64,000 nucleotides of DNA, taken from the NCBI RefSeq assembly GCF_020085105.1, contig NC_058046.1, forward strand, positions 1,778,628-1,842,627. Direction: 5' to 3'. Under the pieces are notes generated by a model. It saw only the letters and a program-made list of their open reading frames with translations, had not been told where the DNA came from and ran no database searches. Each line of letters opens with the position of its first letter. The first letter of the stretch is position 1. This DNA comes from Siniperca chuatsi. Its lineage: Eukaryota > Chordata > Actinopteri > Centrarchiformes > Sinipercidae. Positions 35,139 through 48,449 of the stretch are shown in pieces. Made by a program: the position numbers and the translations under genes.

Positions 35139-37955
35139 ACAGTTCTTGTGCCCATGTTGATTCTCGAAGCAGTCTGTTACTCGTAGTACCTTGAGGTAGT
35201 AGTAACTTGAAATAAATGTCTTTTTGAGATTTACAGTGTTTGTTGTTGTTTTAAATAGGCAAGAAATAATGTATTTTCTTTAATGGATAAATTTAAGGAG
35301 AAAACAATCTCTAACCACACTGTATGACATTCAAGCTGTATGATATTTACACTGAGTGAAACACTTATACTTGTGTTTTTAATGGCTGCATAATTCCCTC
35401 AAACAGAAATAATCAGAGGTCTTGCAGGTTCTGTGGGTTGAACAATGTTTGGACAAATGAAATGAGCTTTTTTAAGACGGGCCACCGCTGGGTCTGCCAG
35501 AGTTTAATAAAAATAAGATTACACCTACCGAGGAAAACATTTTAACAATTTCAACCTATACTAATTTCTTCCACAACAGTGGAGGTTGAGACAGACACAA
35601 CTGCATATGTGCCATCAAAACTATCCTTTATGTATCACTAAACAGTTAATAGAAAGTTTTTACCAAACAGTGTTTAGTGGAATAAAGTCTCCCTCTGCTG
35701 GTACAGTCCTGAAAACATAAAAACATAACTGTTTGTCCCCACCTGCTCTCCATCATCACCTATACTGTGTTTTGATCATTGACATACTTTTTGTTTCTGC
35801 AACAGTTTATGAATACTACCTGTTAACCTACCTACAATTTTATGATCAGAATGTTGTCAGTTTACTAACAACTGCTGTACTGTATGATTTGCTATACTGC
35901 CTTTTAAAAATGAGTGATCACAGAGAGGGTTAGACAGCAATCATTTTCTATAAATTCCACTGTTGTAATTTACTGCATTGTGTCTTTACTTAAAGTTTAT
36001 ATTTTGGTCCACTGATAGAAGTGTTGCCATTTTCTCACTGACTTAACATTCAAACCCACATGTATTGAAACAAAATTATGGAAATATAAACTGTGGAGCT
36101 GTGGAGTATGAGGTGAATACCACTTGACAATTCCTAAAATTAAAACTAGTCAGAGACTCTTGCGTCAAGGAATTGATAATTTATAGAAATTATAAACTTT
36201 TTTTTTAAGGGAGCTCTTAAAGTATCATCGAGACATTTGATCATAATCTGGATGATGAAATATCGAATAAAGAATTAAAAAGCGCTTTGCTGCCAGTCAC
36301 TCAGACTTAGCAGTGAAGTACACGTACAAACTGTTTGACTGATCCGTTCAGTCAGAATACAGATCTGTTATGTTTTGCTTGTCACAGGCTTAATTTTAAC
36401 AGATGACATTCAGAGATTATGTCACATTCTGTTTTGTCATGTGAGAGAAAATCAATAAACACAGAATTGCATTAGCAGTGGTAACTGTGCACCTTAATGC
36501 TATTATTTGGACAGTGCATTGCATTGAAGATTTCTTTGTTTTCATGCACAATGTTCTCAGTCTCCTGCATTAATACCATATGGTTGTTTTCAAACATGCT
36601 GTAGTGTCTTCCTCCAGATGTCTTGAGCTTTCACCACTTTTAGGGGCTTTCCTCTCCACAGGCAACCTAACATTGCTTGTTTTGGTTTATTTTATAATAT
36701 AGAAACTGTTTGTTCACAATTATAAAGTAGCACAGTCTGACTGCTGGGTAACAGAAACATTGTGCCCGGAAAGGCAAGTTGTGTTTGAGTTGAGTTTTTC
36801 AATGAGTAATTTCTAAATTCTTTTAGCAGTACAAATTAATTCCATTAACCTCCATTTCCTGGGGTGCTGGCAGAAGTGTCAGAGGAACATAAAACATCTG
36901 CATGGCTGAATACTACCAATCCCCCAAAATATATGTATTTTTTTATCTTGTGCATCAAGTTATTTTCTTGTGTGCACAGGATATAGATGTATTATCTTTT
37001 GTGTATCTTTGTACACACAACCTCCAGTTATGGAATAACAAATACAGAAAATACTGTTTACAGTAAATATTTTATTCATGATGAAAATGTCTCCAGAGTT
37101 TTATATCTTTCACAATGTTGAACAAAAGGGTGATGTAAGGGCTATGATGAAATAAGATAAACCATATAAATAGGACTATATGCTGTATAGTACATATTAC
37201 TTTTCCACACAAAATAGAAAATAAATGCTGCCATCAAAAAGCCTCTATGATCTAAAGAAATTGTATAGGCGACTGCACGAGCTCCAGATTGGCACTCTTG
37301 GCCTAAACAGCACTTTACTTAACACAAAAAATGCATAAAATAATGTATATATGTATAATGTATAATATGTTCACTTTTTACATAATATTGTTTTTTGTTG
37401 TAAAATTTTAATCAGAAACACTATTATTTTACTTTTACCTATATATTACCTATGTAGGGAGGTGGAAACGAACCCCCAAAAAAAAAAAAAACAAAAAACA
37501 AAACACGCAAACGTTTTAAGGCCTAAAATCTGTACAAGAAGAAAAAGAAACAGCAACTCAAATTATTCCAAATGATCCCTGTGCATGTTTGCTTACCATG
37601 CAGCCTGGAGAAGCAAGTTCCCACTTTAAACAATTATTACTATTCAAGGTGATAAAGATGAATGTTAAAGAGTAAGATCCTTTTTGTTTAACCAGACACA
37701 GACATCTCGCTCAAGGAGAAGTCTCACTCTGAAATCTCACAAGAGGTGAGTTGTTGCAGGAAGACGACGGTGGAAATGCGAGTCAGTGAGTCATCGTACT
37801 CTTTAAATCTAGGGTAGGTAATGTAGGTAGGTATGAAGCATTTTTTGTTATATTTGTTGAAATTCTCTTTACATCCTGACAACAATCAATAAATCCAACG
37901 CTCTGGGGAAAAAAGTGGCTGTCGTAGGCCTGTAATAAGGTCATCCAATTCAGAA
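35139..37955. other. duplicated intergenic DNA, no gene seen
   Basis: Copy of 13440-15715. It includes about 100 extra bases at 35128-35227 and about 540 at 36528-37068. The latter contains sequence that resembles dispersed fish repeats and has no clear ends. Confidence 0.6.
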
Positions 37956-37959
37956 CAAA

Positions 37960-38455
37960 TGAAATTACTTGCTAGCGTACCTAACTACCTGCCTACCTAC
38001 CTCGTGCACTCTACTCGTGTACTCATTGCGTATGAAAATGTGTTTTCAGGGATTGGATTTGGAGGGAGGCATGAAGAGAGGGGGTGGGATTTTTTCAGTT
38101 GGATACTTTCAAAATCTGCTGTCTGTTGCTAGTTTCTCCAATGTTACCTACACTGGCTTTAAGAAAAAGGTCTATCTCTGTAGGGATCCTTTTCCTAATG
38201 TTGTCAGACACAATCTGAGCCTGTTTTTGGGAAAAACAAGAATATTGTTGGTCGTACATTTGACGGGCGCAATTACCCCCAAGGATTATGTTGCAGCCGT
38301 TTCGCTGCTGTCGGCTGAGGAGATCTACTGGAACAATTCCAAAGCTTTTTGTACCTATTAGTCATTTAGACCCTGAAATATGCAAAAAATAGGGCCCAGG
38401 TTTAAAAATACTGGAATTACCCTTTCCAGTAAGAACAGCCAGCAAGATGTAAAAC
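37960..38455. repeat. dispersed repeat (block B copy)
   Basis: Copy of 15700-16205, including the 130-codon frame at 37969-38361 with only a few changes. Confidence 0.45.
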
Positions 38456-38458
38456 TCT

Positions 38459-40929
38459 TCATGTGTGTTCTTTTGTCTCTGTAGTGTGTGTGTTTGCAGG
38501 ACTCAGAAAAACATAACAAAAAAAAAATACCTGCAACATCAACAGCACAAACAAAGACCATGTCCATTTTCTTCTCTTACTATAGTACTCTTCTTGGAGC
38601 TTTCTGTAGCTTGTTTTCACCTCCTCCAGGCTCTGTTTATCCTCCTGACGTATTCGTTCCCAGATGTCTTTTCTTTCCTTTTCCCAGGCGTCTCGATCTC
38701 TCTTCATCTCTTTTCTACACAGCTCCAGCTTCCTCTCAGCATTTTCCCTTTGCTCTCTTTCTGATTGAACTGTTTTCTCCGAAGCTTCCAGTTTTCTTCT
38801 CCATTCCTGTCGCAGAGTTTCTTCTTGTTTTTTCCGTCTCCTCTCTTCTTCCTCCCGTTCTTTCTTTCTCTTCTCACGCTCCTTGTTGATGCATTCGTCT
38901 TTGTCCTTCAGCTGTTTCGATCTCAGTTTTCTCTCCTGTTCAATTTCTCCACGCTGTTCATTCATTTTCCTTTGCAGTGTTTTCAAATCTTCCTCATGTT
39001 TTCTGAGGTCCTCATCCTTTCTCTTTATCTCTTCTTCCTTCTCTTTCAAAATCCTGTCCACTTGTATGAATTCCTCTTTGTCATCAAACCTCTCAGTGTT
39101 GTAGCAGCCGCCATTTTCCTTCACCATGGTCTCGATCTTGGTCAGCAGCTCTCTGACCTGTGTGCGGTTTGTGTCATCTTTGTTGTTGAAGACCAGGTAT
39201 CTCTCCCCACAGTCATTTATGAGTTGTTTGACAAAGCCATCACAACCTTCGATATAACTCTCAAATGTCTGATCTTCCAGATCATCTCCTCTGGTGAATA
39301 TAATGATGATGAATTCTACAGCTTTCTTGCCAAAATATTTCTTGATCAGCTCCACAGAGTCTTTTTCCTCTTGTGTAAAGTTTCCTATTTGCATCACTAA
39401 TAAGAACACATGAGGTCCAGGAGACAACATGCTGAAGCATTTGTGAAGCTCCTGTCGAATTTCATCATCAGAAAGGGTTGTATCAAACAAGCCGGGGGCG
39501 TTGACCACAGCGACAGGCCGTCCATCAATGTCTCCTGTTGCTCTCTCATAAGACTTGGTCGCTGGCTTCGAGGCGATTCTGGGTTTGAAATGCTTTTTCC
39601 CTAAAATAGTGTTTGCTGTCGCACTCTTCCCACTGCCAGCCTTCCCAAACAGCACCATCCTGAGAGGCTCTCTGCTCTGGTTTTCATCATCACCTCCCTC
39701 CTCACGCTGTTTCACATCCTGCAGCTGAGCTTTAAGTTTTGAAACCTTCTCCATCTGAGCCTTGGTGAACATGTCCTTTGTGAAGCATCTGGATCCTTTA
39801 ACTGTCATTTGTTTCAAAGCATCCAACAGCTCTGGGATCTGCTGCTTGCCCTTGATGTTGAGAACAACATATCTGTCTCCACAGCTCTGACTGAGCTCCT
39901 GGATGTCCTTGTTTCCTTTTACAAACTCAACAACAGCTGGAGCTGCAGGATCTGACTCCACAGTGAACAGAATCATGGTGAAGTCATCGACTCGAGAGCT
40001 GAATGTGTTCTGGATGGTCTTTAACTCTCCCTTGTCTTCATCAGTGAGGGGATCCACAGGTAGGACCAGGATGAAGGCATGGACGGCCTCAGGATCACAG
40101 AGGGAGATACACCTGAATGATTCCTCCATCACTGCCTCTTGAGGTTTTCCATACAAGGCAGGCAGCTCCACCAGGGAAACCTGACGTCCACACACCTCTC
40201 CCTGATGTTTAAGACACACTGATGAGTTGGAGACTGAATGAAGCTCTGTCTGACCTAAAATGGCCTTGGCTGCTGAAGTCTTCCCTGCTCCTCTCCTCCC
40301 ACACAGAACCAGGTTTAAAGCTGGTTTGATGTGTTCAGACTTTTGTGTCATGACTAAACCTGCATCCTCATCTTCAAACCCATCAGAGCTGACATGCTCT
40401 CCATTGTTCTCCTTTGCAGTTTGACCCAAGCGTGTCAACAGCTCTGGAAGTTCAAGGTTCTTCTGCTTCAGGTGTCTGTATCTACACATGCTGATCATGT
40501 CTTTTAAGGGCGGATGGTTCATGTATTTTTCCATGAAACCTGGACTCTTCTCTCTGGGTGTTGACATCAGAACCAGTGAATGATCAAATGATCGATCACT
40601 GAAGAGTTTCAGGACTCTGCAGAGTTTCAGTTTGAGTTCCTCAGTGAATCCTTCAGGGTGTAGGACCAGCAGGAACACATGAGGTCCAGGATCAGAGAGT
40701 CTCACACAGTTTGTCACATGTTCTCTCAGTTTGTCTTCAGAGATGTTGGGATGCAGCAGATCTGGAGTGTTGATGAGAACTATTTCTTTCTCCTTCAACT
40801 GTCCTCTTTGTCTTTGACAGCAGTCTAGTTCTTCCTCAGTGTTGAACTTAGTCTCTCCCAGTATGAAGTTCCCCACTGAACTCCTCTGAGACCAGCTGTT
40901 CCCCAGCAGAACAACCCTCAGCTCAGACA
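38459..40929 (-). CDS. GIMAP8-like triple-GTPase protein, main exon 3 (gene B)
   Basis: Encodes most of a predicted 847-residue GIMAP-family GTPase with the same layout as gene A: degenerate domain 1 ([12 protein letters not shown]), domain 2 with an intact P-loop (GRRGAGKTS), domain 3 with GKAGSGKS and NAPGLFD, then a coiled coil and a C-terminal membrane helix. I count roughly 70 residue differences from A by eye. They are concentrated in domain 1 (residues 31-41 and 112-139), in 336-346 and in the loop after the third P-loop, with almost none in the coiled coil. The Thr-to-Ala change in NTPG could weaken nucleotide switching in the only complete domain (inference). The acceptor is TTTTCTTTTCAG. 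The Met is formed by splicing to exon 2. Confidence 0.93.
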
Positions 40930-41202
40930 CTGAAAAGAAAACACTGACTTAGAAAAACCTGCTCAGTGTAGACTTCGACCATAATGAAAACAATAAAACT
41001 GGATTTAATGAGGAAGTCACATCTTTTTTTAAGGTGGACTTGTGTCACTTGCACAGTGAATGTGTCAGCTGTTATCATCTTGAAACTTGTAAATTCCCCA
41101 GTGAACTTGAAAATGTGAGTTTGTTACCACCACCTACAAACACTGTAATTCTAGATGTTAATACACAGAAGAATAATTCTGACTCAGTTCAGTTGAACTC
41201 AC

Positions 41203-41256
41203 TGTGAGGTGGCAGCAATCCAAAGCTGCTGCTCCGCTTCAGCAGTTCCAGATCAT
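41203..41256 (-). CDS. GIMAP gene B, exon 2 (54 bp)
   Basis: A CCTTACAG acceptor and a GTGAGTTC donor bound a phase 1-1 exon. The peptide contains LLKRSSSFGLLPPH. The final A joins TG of exon 3 to make Met. It is only distantly similar to exon 2 of gene A even though the next exon is nearly the same. Confidence 0.82.
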
Positions 41257-41299
41257 CTGTAAGGACACAGAACGTTGATTCATTCACATGTGATCTTTA

Positions 41300-42080
41300 A
41301 TTAAAGGAACACTGTTTCTGGAAGGACATACTGCTGTTGATTATTTAGTGTTTTTACTTGTTTGAGATAAAACTAGTAAAAAAAGCTTCTGCCTTTGATC
41401 CCGACAGAATCTGCAGGCAAATTAAAGCAAAACATGGAGAAGATTGAACAACAACATGGTACATCTCTGAGAAACATCTGAATATTTTTTCCAGAATTCA
41501 GATACTTTAGGGTGACCAGAATTGATTATACAAGGTGGCAGATTCAGTCATGCATCTAATACAGTGATACAACTTATTCTTACCCTGGACCAACGAACAC
41601 AATACTTCATTGTAATTAAATGGTACGGAGCTTTGAAAGGTGAAATGTACAATAAAATACAAAATATACAATCTTTTGCACAATTTCAGGTGTAGTCAAC
41701 TAGTTCTTAACTCATACCTGCACACAAAGTACCCCTTTGTTAATGAGGATGATGGGAACTTAATTTGATTAAATTTAAGCAAAACTAAAAATAATCATTT
41801 TTGAAAATCGTGTCATTAAAACAGCTATTAAAATAAGAATAAAGGATGTAGAAAAGGAAAAGACAGTGTGATCATAAATGATGCTGTAAAACACATCAAT
41901 TGTGAAATCAAAAATTACACGTTATGCCACTATTTAAGGTACTGTGTAATGTTGTTTATGTTTATTGTTTAAAAACAAGCCAATCAAATGGGACTCTGTT
42001 GGCTCTGCACTGTTTGACTGAATCAGCGAGGCTGCACAAAGCTACTGAAGGAAAATTAATCTTTTACAAAGTAAACACTG
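41300..42080. other. intron 1 of GIMAP gene B, no element recognised
   Basis: A/T-rich sequence without coding potential. Confidence 0.5.
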
Positions 42081-42087
42081 GATATTG

Positions 42088-42884
42088 ATGAACAGGGGTG
42101 TGCCATGCCATATCGGTTACGATAATACCGGTATAATTTTTAATATGATTTTAAAAAATCATACCGTGATAATGGCAACACTCAGACTTGTTGACGTAAT
42201 GACGACGTACTGTTTTGCACAGCAACAACAAGCATGGCTGAAAGCTAAAGTAAAAACTGCTGCCGGCTCCACGGTGGAGGAGCTGGTTCCAAAAAGGGGA
42301 GCGACTTCAGTAGTGGAAGTGCTTTGGTTACAAGAGATCAAGCAGTGTTTCCCGCACATGGACTTTACTTGGTCGGGCCGCCCAGGTGTATAAACGGCGC
42401 CATCCGCGATCGATTAACTAGTGGACAATCTCCCCTCGCTCTACCCCTCCCGTGTGGTCTACTGACAATCGCACATGCTCTGCAGAGAAACACAAGGAGA
42501 GTCTCCTACTTTAAGTGCACCTGTCAGTGCAGATGTCATTTGGTGGTTTCGATTGTTTCGATAGGCTACGTCATTAACAAGCCCCCTCCAAAAAGTTGTG
42601 TTTTTTGGGCGACTTTATAAAATATACTGCTGACGAAGGAAGTCAACACATATACGGGGAGAAAGAGAAACAGAAAGAGGTGGGGCAAGCAGGTGTGTGT
42701 GGGGGGGAAAGAGAAGTGAAGGGAAAAGCAAGGTGAGCAGATTAAAGTAGTTTGTGAATAAACACTACAATAATGTGGAGGATTAAGTAGAATTAAAATG
42801 GTGAAATATGAAATAATTTACAAGAAATATGGTAATGTATTCTTTCAAATATATAAATAATATTTTCAATAAACAAATATATAA

Positions 42885-42933
<49 letters not shown>

Positions 42934-43005
42934 GATTTTGTCATATCATCAAGAATATCGTTATCGCAGAAATACCCTGAAATATTGTGATATTAATTTA
43001 GGGAC
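42088..43005 (+). mobile_element. hAT-type DNA transposon remnant in intron 1 of gene B
   Basis: Starts CAGGGGTGTGCCATGCCATA followed by ACGATAATACCGGTATAAT, and ends with degenerate ATATCGTTATCGC/ATATTGTGATATT sequence, a pattern I know from fish hAT elements. The plus frame 42085-42393 contains AKVKTAAGSTVEELVPKRGA, resembling the leader of a BED zinc-finger hAT transposase, but the zinc finger and catalytic core are missing. A (TA)n tract (42888-42930) lies inside. Confidence 0.6.
42888..42930. repeat. (TA)n microsatellite
   Basis: About 21 TA units. Confidence 0.95.
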
Positions 43006-43281
43006 ATAATCAACTAATTCTATTGATGAATACTTTAATTTAAGAATGACTCAGTTAACACACTGACTTGTGTCGTGTGATCCATCACCGTGAACAACTC
43101 CACAGGAATGTTACTATGGTAACAATGGTTGAAATAACGAACCCAAAACAACCTTTTTCTGCAGAGGTGAATATGGAGCTCTGGAAACCAAATGACTTTT
43201 AGTTCAGGACACAGTTCTTTAATGCAGATGGTGAGAGCAGGCAGAGTGTTATCCAGACTAATAAAGTCTGACTGAACTCAC

Positions 43282-43300
43282 CTGTTGCTGCAGCCGCCAT
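43282..43300 (-). CDS. GIMAP gene B, first coding exon
   Basis: The minus strand reads ATG plus codons for A-A-A-A-T and one base, then a GTGAGTT donor (phase 1). With exons 2 and 3 it gives an open 847-residue product. The sequence to its right, up to about 43365, is similar to that beside the isolated exons at 2334 and 26585, indicating shared promoter ancestry. Confidence 0.75.
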
Positions 43301-43437
43301 GATGTCCCTCTTCCGGAGACACCAGAGACTAATTCAACTGGAAACCAACTGCTGGGAACCTGCAGAGAGGACAGCATAACATGTCAACTGTCTTGTTTGT
43401 TAACTTGTCTGCTGCTGCCTCTTGTAACATCAGTAAA

Positions 43438-43438
43438 C

Positions 43439-43473
<35 letters not shown>
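43438..43473. repeat. (CA)n microsatellite
   Basis: Interrupted CA run upstream of GIMAP gene B. Confidence 0.93.
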
Positions 43474-43799
43474 CAAAGCTTTCAATGCAAAGCTTATTTG
43501 TATAAAACTACCGTTTGACACAAAACTTTACTGTTATCAGACCATAATAATAACAATATTTGAAGAGTCCTGAGCCGACCGGCTGTGTGCTGTTCTTTAG
43601 CGGAGGTGAGGAAGTTAACCAGAAGTACATCTGCCAAATTAATTACTTAGTCTTCATCCTTGCAGTCTATTCTCTGGTAAAAACTGAAAAATACTGTTTG
43701 AAAATTCGGAAAAACTTTTAAATTCAGCTTTGTGTTGCTTGTCGAAGTTTGTTTTCGAACGAGGCGAAGAAGACGCGGTATTGGAAAACAGTCGGACAA

Positions 43800-44655
43800 G
43801 ACGCACAAAAGTGAAATAGAAACCAGGTATAAGAACAGTTACTTTCCACACGCCATCACACTCATGAACACTTAAATCATGTGATGACGGTAAACAATCC
43901 CTGTGCAATAACCATGTATCACCGTTGCCCTGCTGTAACCCTGTGTACAGTTTACAGGTTCAGGTTCGACCTGTATATAGACGCTGTATGTTGTTGTCCA
44001 CTGTTGTTTATACACGGTTCTCTCTATCAGCTTACTCTCTTTGGTTTAGCTTCATGTCTTCTGTATGTTTTATCTTCCTGTAATTTGTATGGAAGAACAT
44101 TGAGAGATCAAACTCCTCCCTCTAAGTGTCTATATGACCCTAAAGTCATTAAAGTGGACATTGGACCATTAACATCACTGCAATACTTGGAATAATTGTG
44201 CAATATTCTCTGTTTAATACTGCTGTGCAATATAATCTGTTTTCAGTTTAATTTATTGATATTTATTCATACTTCTATTACTGCTGTCCACCGTCTCATA
44301 ATCATCTTAATAAGCTGCACTTAACTTGACAGTATATGCACTACTATTTATTACTTATATTATTACATTGTATTATTATACCGTGCATACTTATCAACCG
44401 GTAAATCCACTTTGTACTTTACACTTATTTAAATTTTATACTTATACCCACTTGGTACATAATTTATCTGACCTGTATTATAGTGTATTATATTCTGATT
44501 TGCTTAGTACTTCTACTCCTGTGTGCACTGACGTGACAGTGAGCAGCTGTAACAAAAGAGTATTTCTGATTCTGATTCTGAGCTACTGGAGACCTGAGTC
44601 AAATTCACTGTGTCCAAATACACTTGGCCAATAAATATGATTCTGATTCTTAAGA
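43800..44655 (+). mobile_element. Rex1/L2-like LINE 3' end
   Basis: The plus frame near 43822-43875 reads as NRYKNSYFPHAITLMNT, matching the typical C-terminus of these LINE ORFs. A 3' UTR follows and ends in TGATTCTGATTCTGA units near 44567-44580 and again at 44638-44650. Most of the ORF is missing. Confidence 0.65.
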
Positions 44656-46620
44656 ACAAGAAGACACTATAAAAAAATGTTTTGCATTTCCAAAAATGTT
44701 CAAAAAGTCATGTAAGCAGGGCTTGTGTGTGTGTGTGTTTGTGTTGTAAAACTCCTTGAATAAAAGTCAATAGATTAGAGGCAGCAGCAGGTTTTGGAGA
44801 TGAATTACCCTTCAATATTGTAATAATTCATTTTAACTGTAACCAGCGAAAAGTCCTCTCATTCTGATTTTACACGAATGGAACAATAAACAGTTAATAA
44901 ACAGAAACTGTTATTCCTTCACTTTAACCAAAAATGCATCCTAGCGTACTTCAGCTGGAATCTGTCCTTTCAAGTGTCTGAGAAGATTAACTGTAAGGAA
45001 AGTGCCACCTTATTTAGTTTTTCTTTCAGCCCTCAGACCTGAACATAAGAGACAGTGGACATGTGTAAACCTTATGTTCCACTTACTTTTATGACTTTGA
45101 ATTCAGCCAACAGTCTACAATGTAGAATTACTGAGAACTGTTTCAGCTTTTTTTTTGGCAAAAAAGGCAGAATTGCTAGAATTTTAACAGTTAAAAGATA
45201 ATGTGGCCCACCAATGTGATCTGGATAAATGGCAGAAAATGGATGGATAGATCGATCATGTTCAAAACCTGTAGCTACAAACCAACACTAGATGTGTTTG
45301 TCAAATAGACACAAGGCCTGTACAAATGGAATTTACTTGCTTACAACAGTTTAGTGTACTCACAAACATTGTATAGATAAACTAGTTATTTAATTCTGTG
45401 GCACAACTATGTAAAAAAAAAAATCATGGAGTTTTTGAGTATTTTCAAAGCACTGAATGTAAAGAAAACATTATATTTGGGTATAATAATTAGGTTTGAA
45501 GCTGAGTTTGCTTAAAAAGCATGCAATCTTAACAACCTTCCCTGAATAAAAATGTGTTAAAAAGGTAGCCTGTATTCTTATTCATAGTTAGTTAATGTGT
45601 CATCAATGGTGGTAAAACTTCCAATTGTTATCTTGTTTTTATAGTTTATTTATCACAAGATGATTTAACTTCCTTGTTCACCTTTAGTCTGAACTTCTGA
45701 CAAACTGAGTCTTATCTACATTTATAGACTAATAAAGGCATCATACGTTTCTCAGTGTCAGTGAACATTAGATTCTGTGGCAAACTTTATAACATTGGGC
45801 TTGATTTGTCTAGAATTCACCAACATTTCAAAACTATTTATTTAAATAATTCATTCCCGTGTCATTTCTTACCTGTCGTTGTCTTTGGTTTTGATTTTTT
45901 GAAAATATATTGCAAGAATTTTCTTTTCAGCTCAGTTCATGTGGTTACTTTGGCAACTACAGACGGTGATTCTGGTCCGGCTAATCACCGATCCTGAGTA
46001 TTCAGCATACACCTGAGGATTAGCAACAATCAGTTTTTACTTATCAATCGAAGGATGTCGTCTTTCTTACAGTTATACACATTTGTTTGTTTGAATTTAT
46101 ATATGTGCTGTGTCTACTCACCAGGTGAGATCCTCTTTGCTGCGAAGTAGCTCAGTGAAATCACTCACCTGGGACTACCTTTCCTTTCAGAGTGGGCAGG
46201 ACACTGCACGAGTTAATGTTTAACTCTCCCTAAAGTTATGAACCAGGAACTGGGAAGCCTGATATACAGCTCAGCACTTCACATTCTTACTTAACGTACA
46301 GAACTTTCCTTCACTTCCATGTTGTAGACATCTACCACAGAGAGTAGATCTGCCTGCTGGAGGTATTAAATCCTTTAATGACGAGAACCGAATTCCATTA
46401 AACTTGTGGAAGACTGGACATCCAAATCCACGTCAAGTCAGTTCAGACCTGAAAAGCAGCAATATATTAAGAAGAATAGGGCCAGGTTGTGCTTGTAAAA
46501 GCACCAGTTTGTATGACATGTTGTCCGACCGCGTCAGAAGGCAAAAGTGTTTAAAGTTGTTCCAAATGGCTACACTGAAAGTCAGGGTGAAAAGCTGGAG
46601 GGGCGAGGCCTGATAATCAT
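44656..46620. other. no gene seen
   Basis: A/T-rich intergenic DNA. A short retroelement tail-like word (GGCAGAAAATGGATGGATAG) is at 45231-45250. A donor-like CTCACCAG at 46118-46125 has no ATG exon beside it. Confidence 0.5.
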
Positions 46621-46624
46621 TTAA

Positions 46625-47480
46625 ATTAGTGATGTCCCGATCAAGTTTTGTGGCCCCCGTCCCAAACACAGTCCTTTAATATTGGGTATCTGCTGATACC
46701 AATAGTAGTTACAATAAGGAAGCATCACAGCTTTCTGTTTTATTTTTTACCAAAATGATAACATCCAACTCAAATACAAAACATACAGGCACTCCAAAGA
46801 TTTACACTAAAAACACAGCCCCTCCGATTCTGATGTCGTGGGGACGGACTTTCAGAAACCGTTCAACCATCCGACAAGCACTTCTGTTGGCATTTACTGA
46901 GACCTCTACAGTATCTTTAAAAAGTACTTATTGAGGGAGGGACCACTGCTAAACTCTCCCTTACCCCAAAACAATCTTCCGTACAGTAGCAAGGCTAACA
47001 TTCAGCAACATTTGAAGGATAGGTTCCCATTTTCCAAAGTCTTACTTACGTACATTGAGAGTTATTGGCCGCTGTAGTCGTTCTTCTTGTCCAGACTTGT
47101 TGTGACGTGATGCCTTCTTAACGCAAGTACGCTGCAAAAGATGGGGGTCAAAATCCACCGTCCTCAATCCTAAATGAGGCTTTAGCTGTGTTATTTAGCA
47201 AGTGGGTATCTTCTAAAGTTACAGTCTTTATGGTACTAAATTCCACCTTTGTGGCAGAGGGATATGTCCTGTTTGCCATATGTATATTGGAACAAAACCT
47301 ATACAAGACAGCCAGGACAAATATTTCGAGAAGATACCCAATGTGTGTAAGTATGCTGAAGAGAAAAAGAAACCGCACAACAGAAATGCCAAAGATATAT
47401 TTGAGGTAGTTTAGGAACAGTGCCACCATTACGTTTATTCAGTCGACAGAAAAAGCAACGTGCAAATGAGGTTTAATCCA
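46625..47480. mobile_element. possible degraded hAT-like element
   Basis: Begins TAGTGATGTCCCGATCAAG and soon has TATCTGCTGATACC, resembling the ends of fish hAT elements. Internal frames (47148-47429 minus, 47188-47409 plus) match nothing I recognise. Confidence 0.3.
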
Positions 47481-48052
47481 AGCTGCAGTGGATCGACGAG
47501 AAGCCTTCGAGAAGAAGTGCCTCAATGCTCCATGTTTGACCTGACACAGGGCTGTTTTTTTTCCTGAGAGATATTACAAACTATAACATAGTTTGTCCAC
47601 CAGCGAGCACTGACACAATTTTTTTTAAATGTCCCACTCAGTATCTTGGTTACATTATTTGTTAAAAAAAAAAAAAACCCCACTGTAATATTTACAGAAC
47701 ACAATTATCTATTCCTAACTAGCTCGCTAAACTCTACTGAAACTAAACAGAAGAGAAAAATGCAGTTTTTCAAGCGTGCCCTTTCCTATTTGTGAAAAAG
47801 TCAATAAAAAAATGGCTGCAAAGCCACTATTACTGGCAGTTCGGCCTACATGGAATTAATATCCATAACTGATACTATCAATTCAGCTAAATAAACAGAT
47901 ACGCTGTTTGTATTATTCCCAACATGAAACTATTTGAGGTTATTGAATGAGGCTCATATTGCTAATTCACTGCTAATATGATGGTTAGCTGACTATCTGG
48001 GCTAAATATAATTTTGGGGTCCATCGAAGGATTTCTTCTTTGCCACACAACC

Positions 48053-48447
48053 GTTAGCTAACTGTCCACAGTTGCACTCTGTATCTACAGCAAACACTGA
48101 ATATTTTTCTACTTAATTCCTATTAAATTAATGCCATATGACTAGAAGAGACCATAGACTTCTTGAGTGAATTTCTCAGGTGGATAGCTAAGTTTTTTTT
48201 GTGGTTATTGTGTGGGAGTTAGCTGCAGTTGCTAAGTAAGAGTTAAAGTAAAGTTAGCTAACTGTCCACAGTTGCACTCTGTATCTACAGCAAACACTGA
48301 ATATGTTTCTACTTAATTCCTATTAAATTAATGCCATATGATTAGAAGAGACTATAGACTTCTTGACTGAATTTCTAAAGTTTTTTAAGGCCTCTCTCTC
48401 CTTTTTGTGGGAGTTGCTAAGTAGAGTTAAAGTAAAGTTAGCTAACT
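48053..48447. repeat. 200-bp tandem duplication, two copies
   Basis: 48053-48176 matches 48253-48376 at exactly 200-bp spacing with few changes. The linking sequence (ending AGTTAAAGTAAAGTTAGCTA) is repeated in shortened form before 48447. Confidence 0.92.
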
Positions 48448-48449
48448 AC

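Larger units (their letters stand above)
25048..40955. repeat. segmental duplication, block B
   Basis: Matches block A (979-18702) in the same orientation. It lacks the LTR element, carries extra segments at 25944-26192, 27594-28002, about 35128-35227 and 36528-37068, and lacks most of the LINE RNase H region. Confidence 0.95.

Noticed and set aside
46118..46140. Donor-like CTCACCAG resembling the end of a GIMAP first exon
   Set aside because: No ATG or Ala-rich codons precede it on the minus strand.
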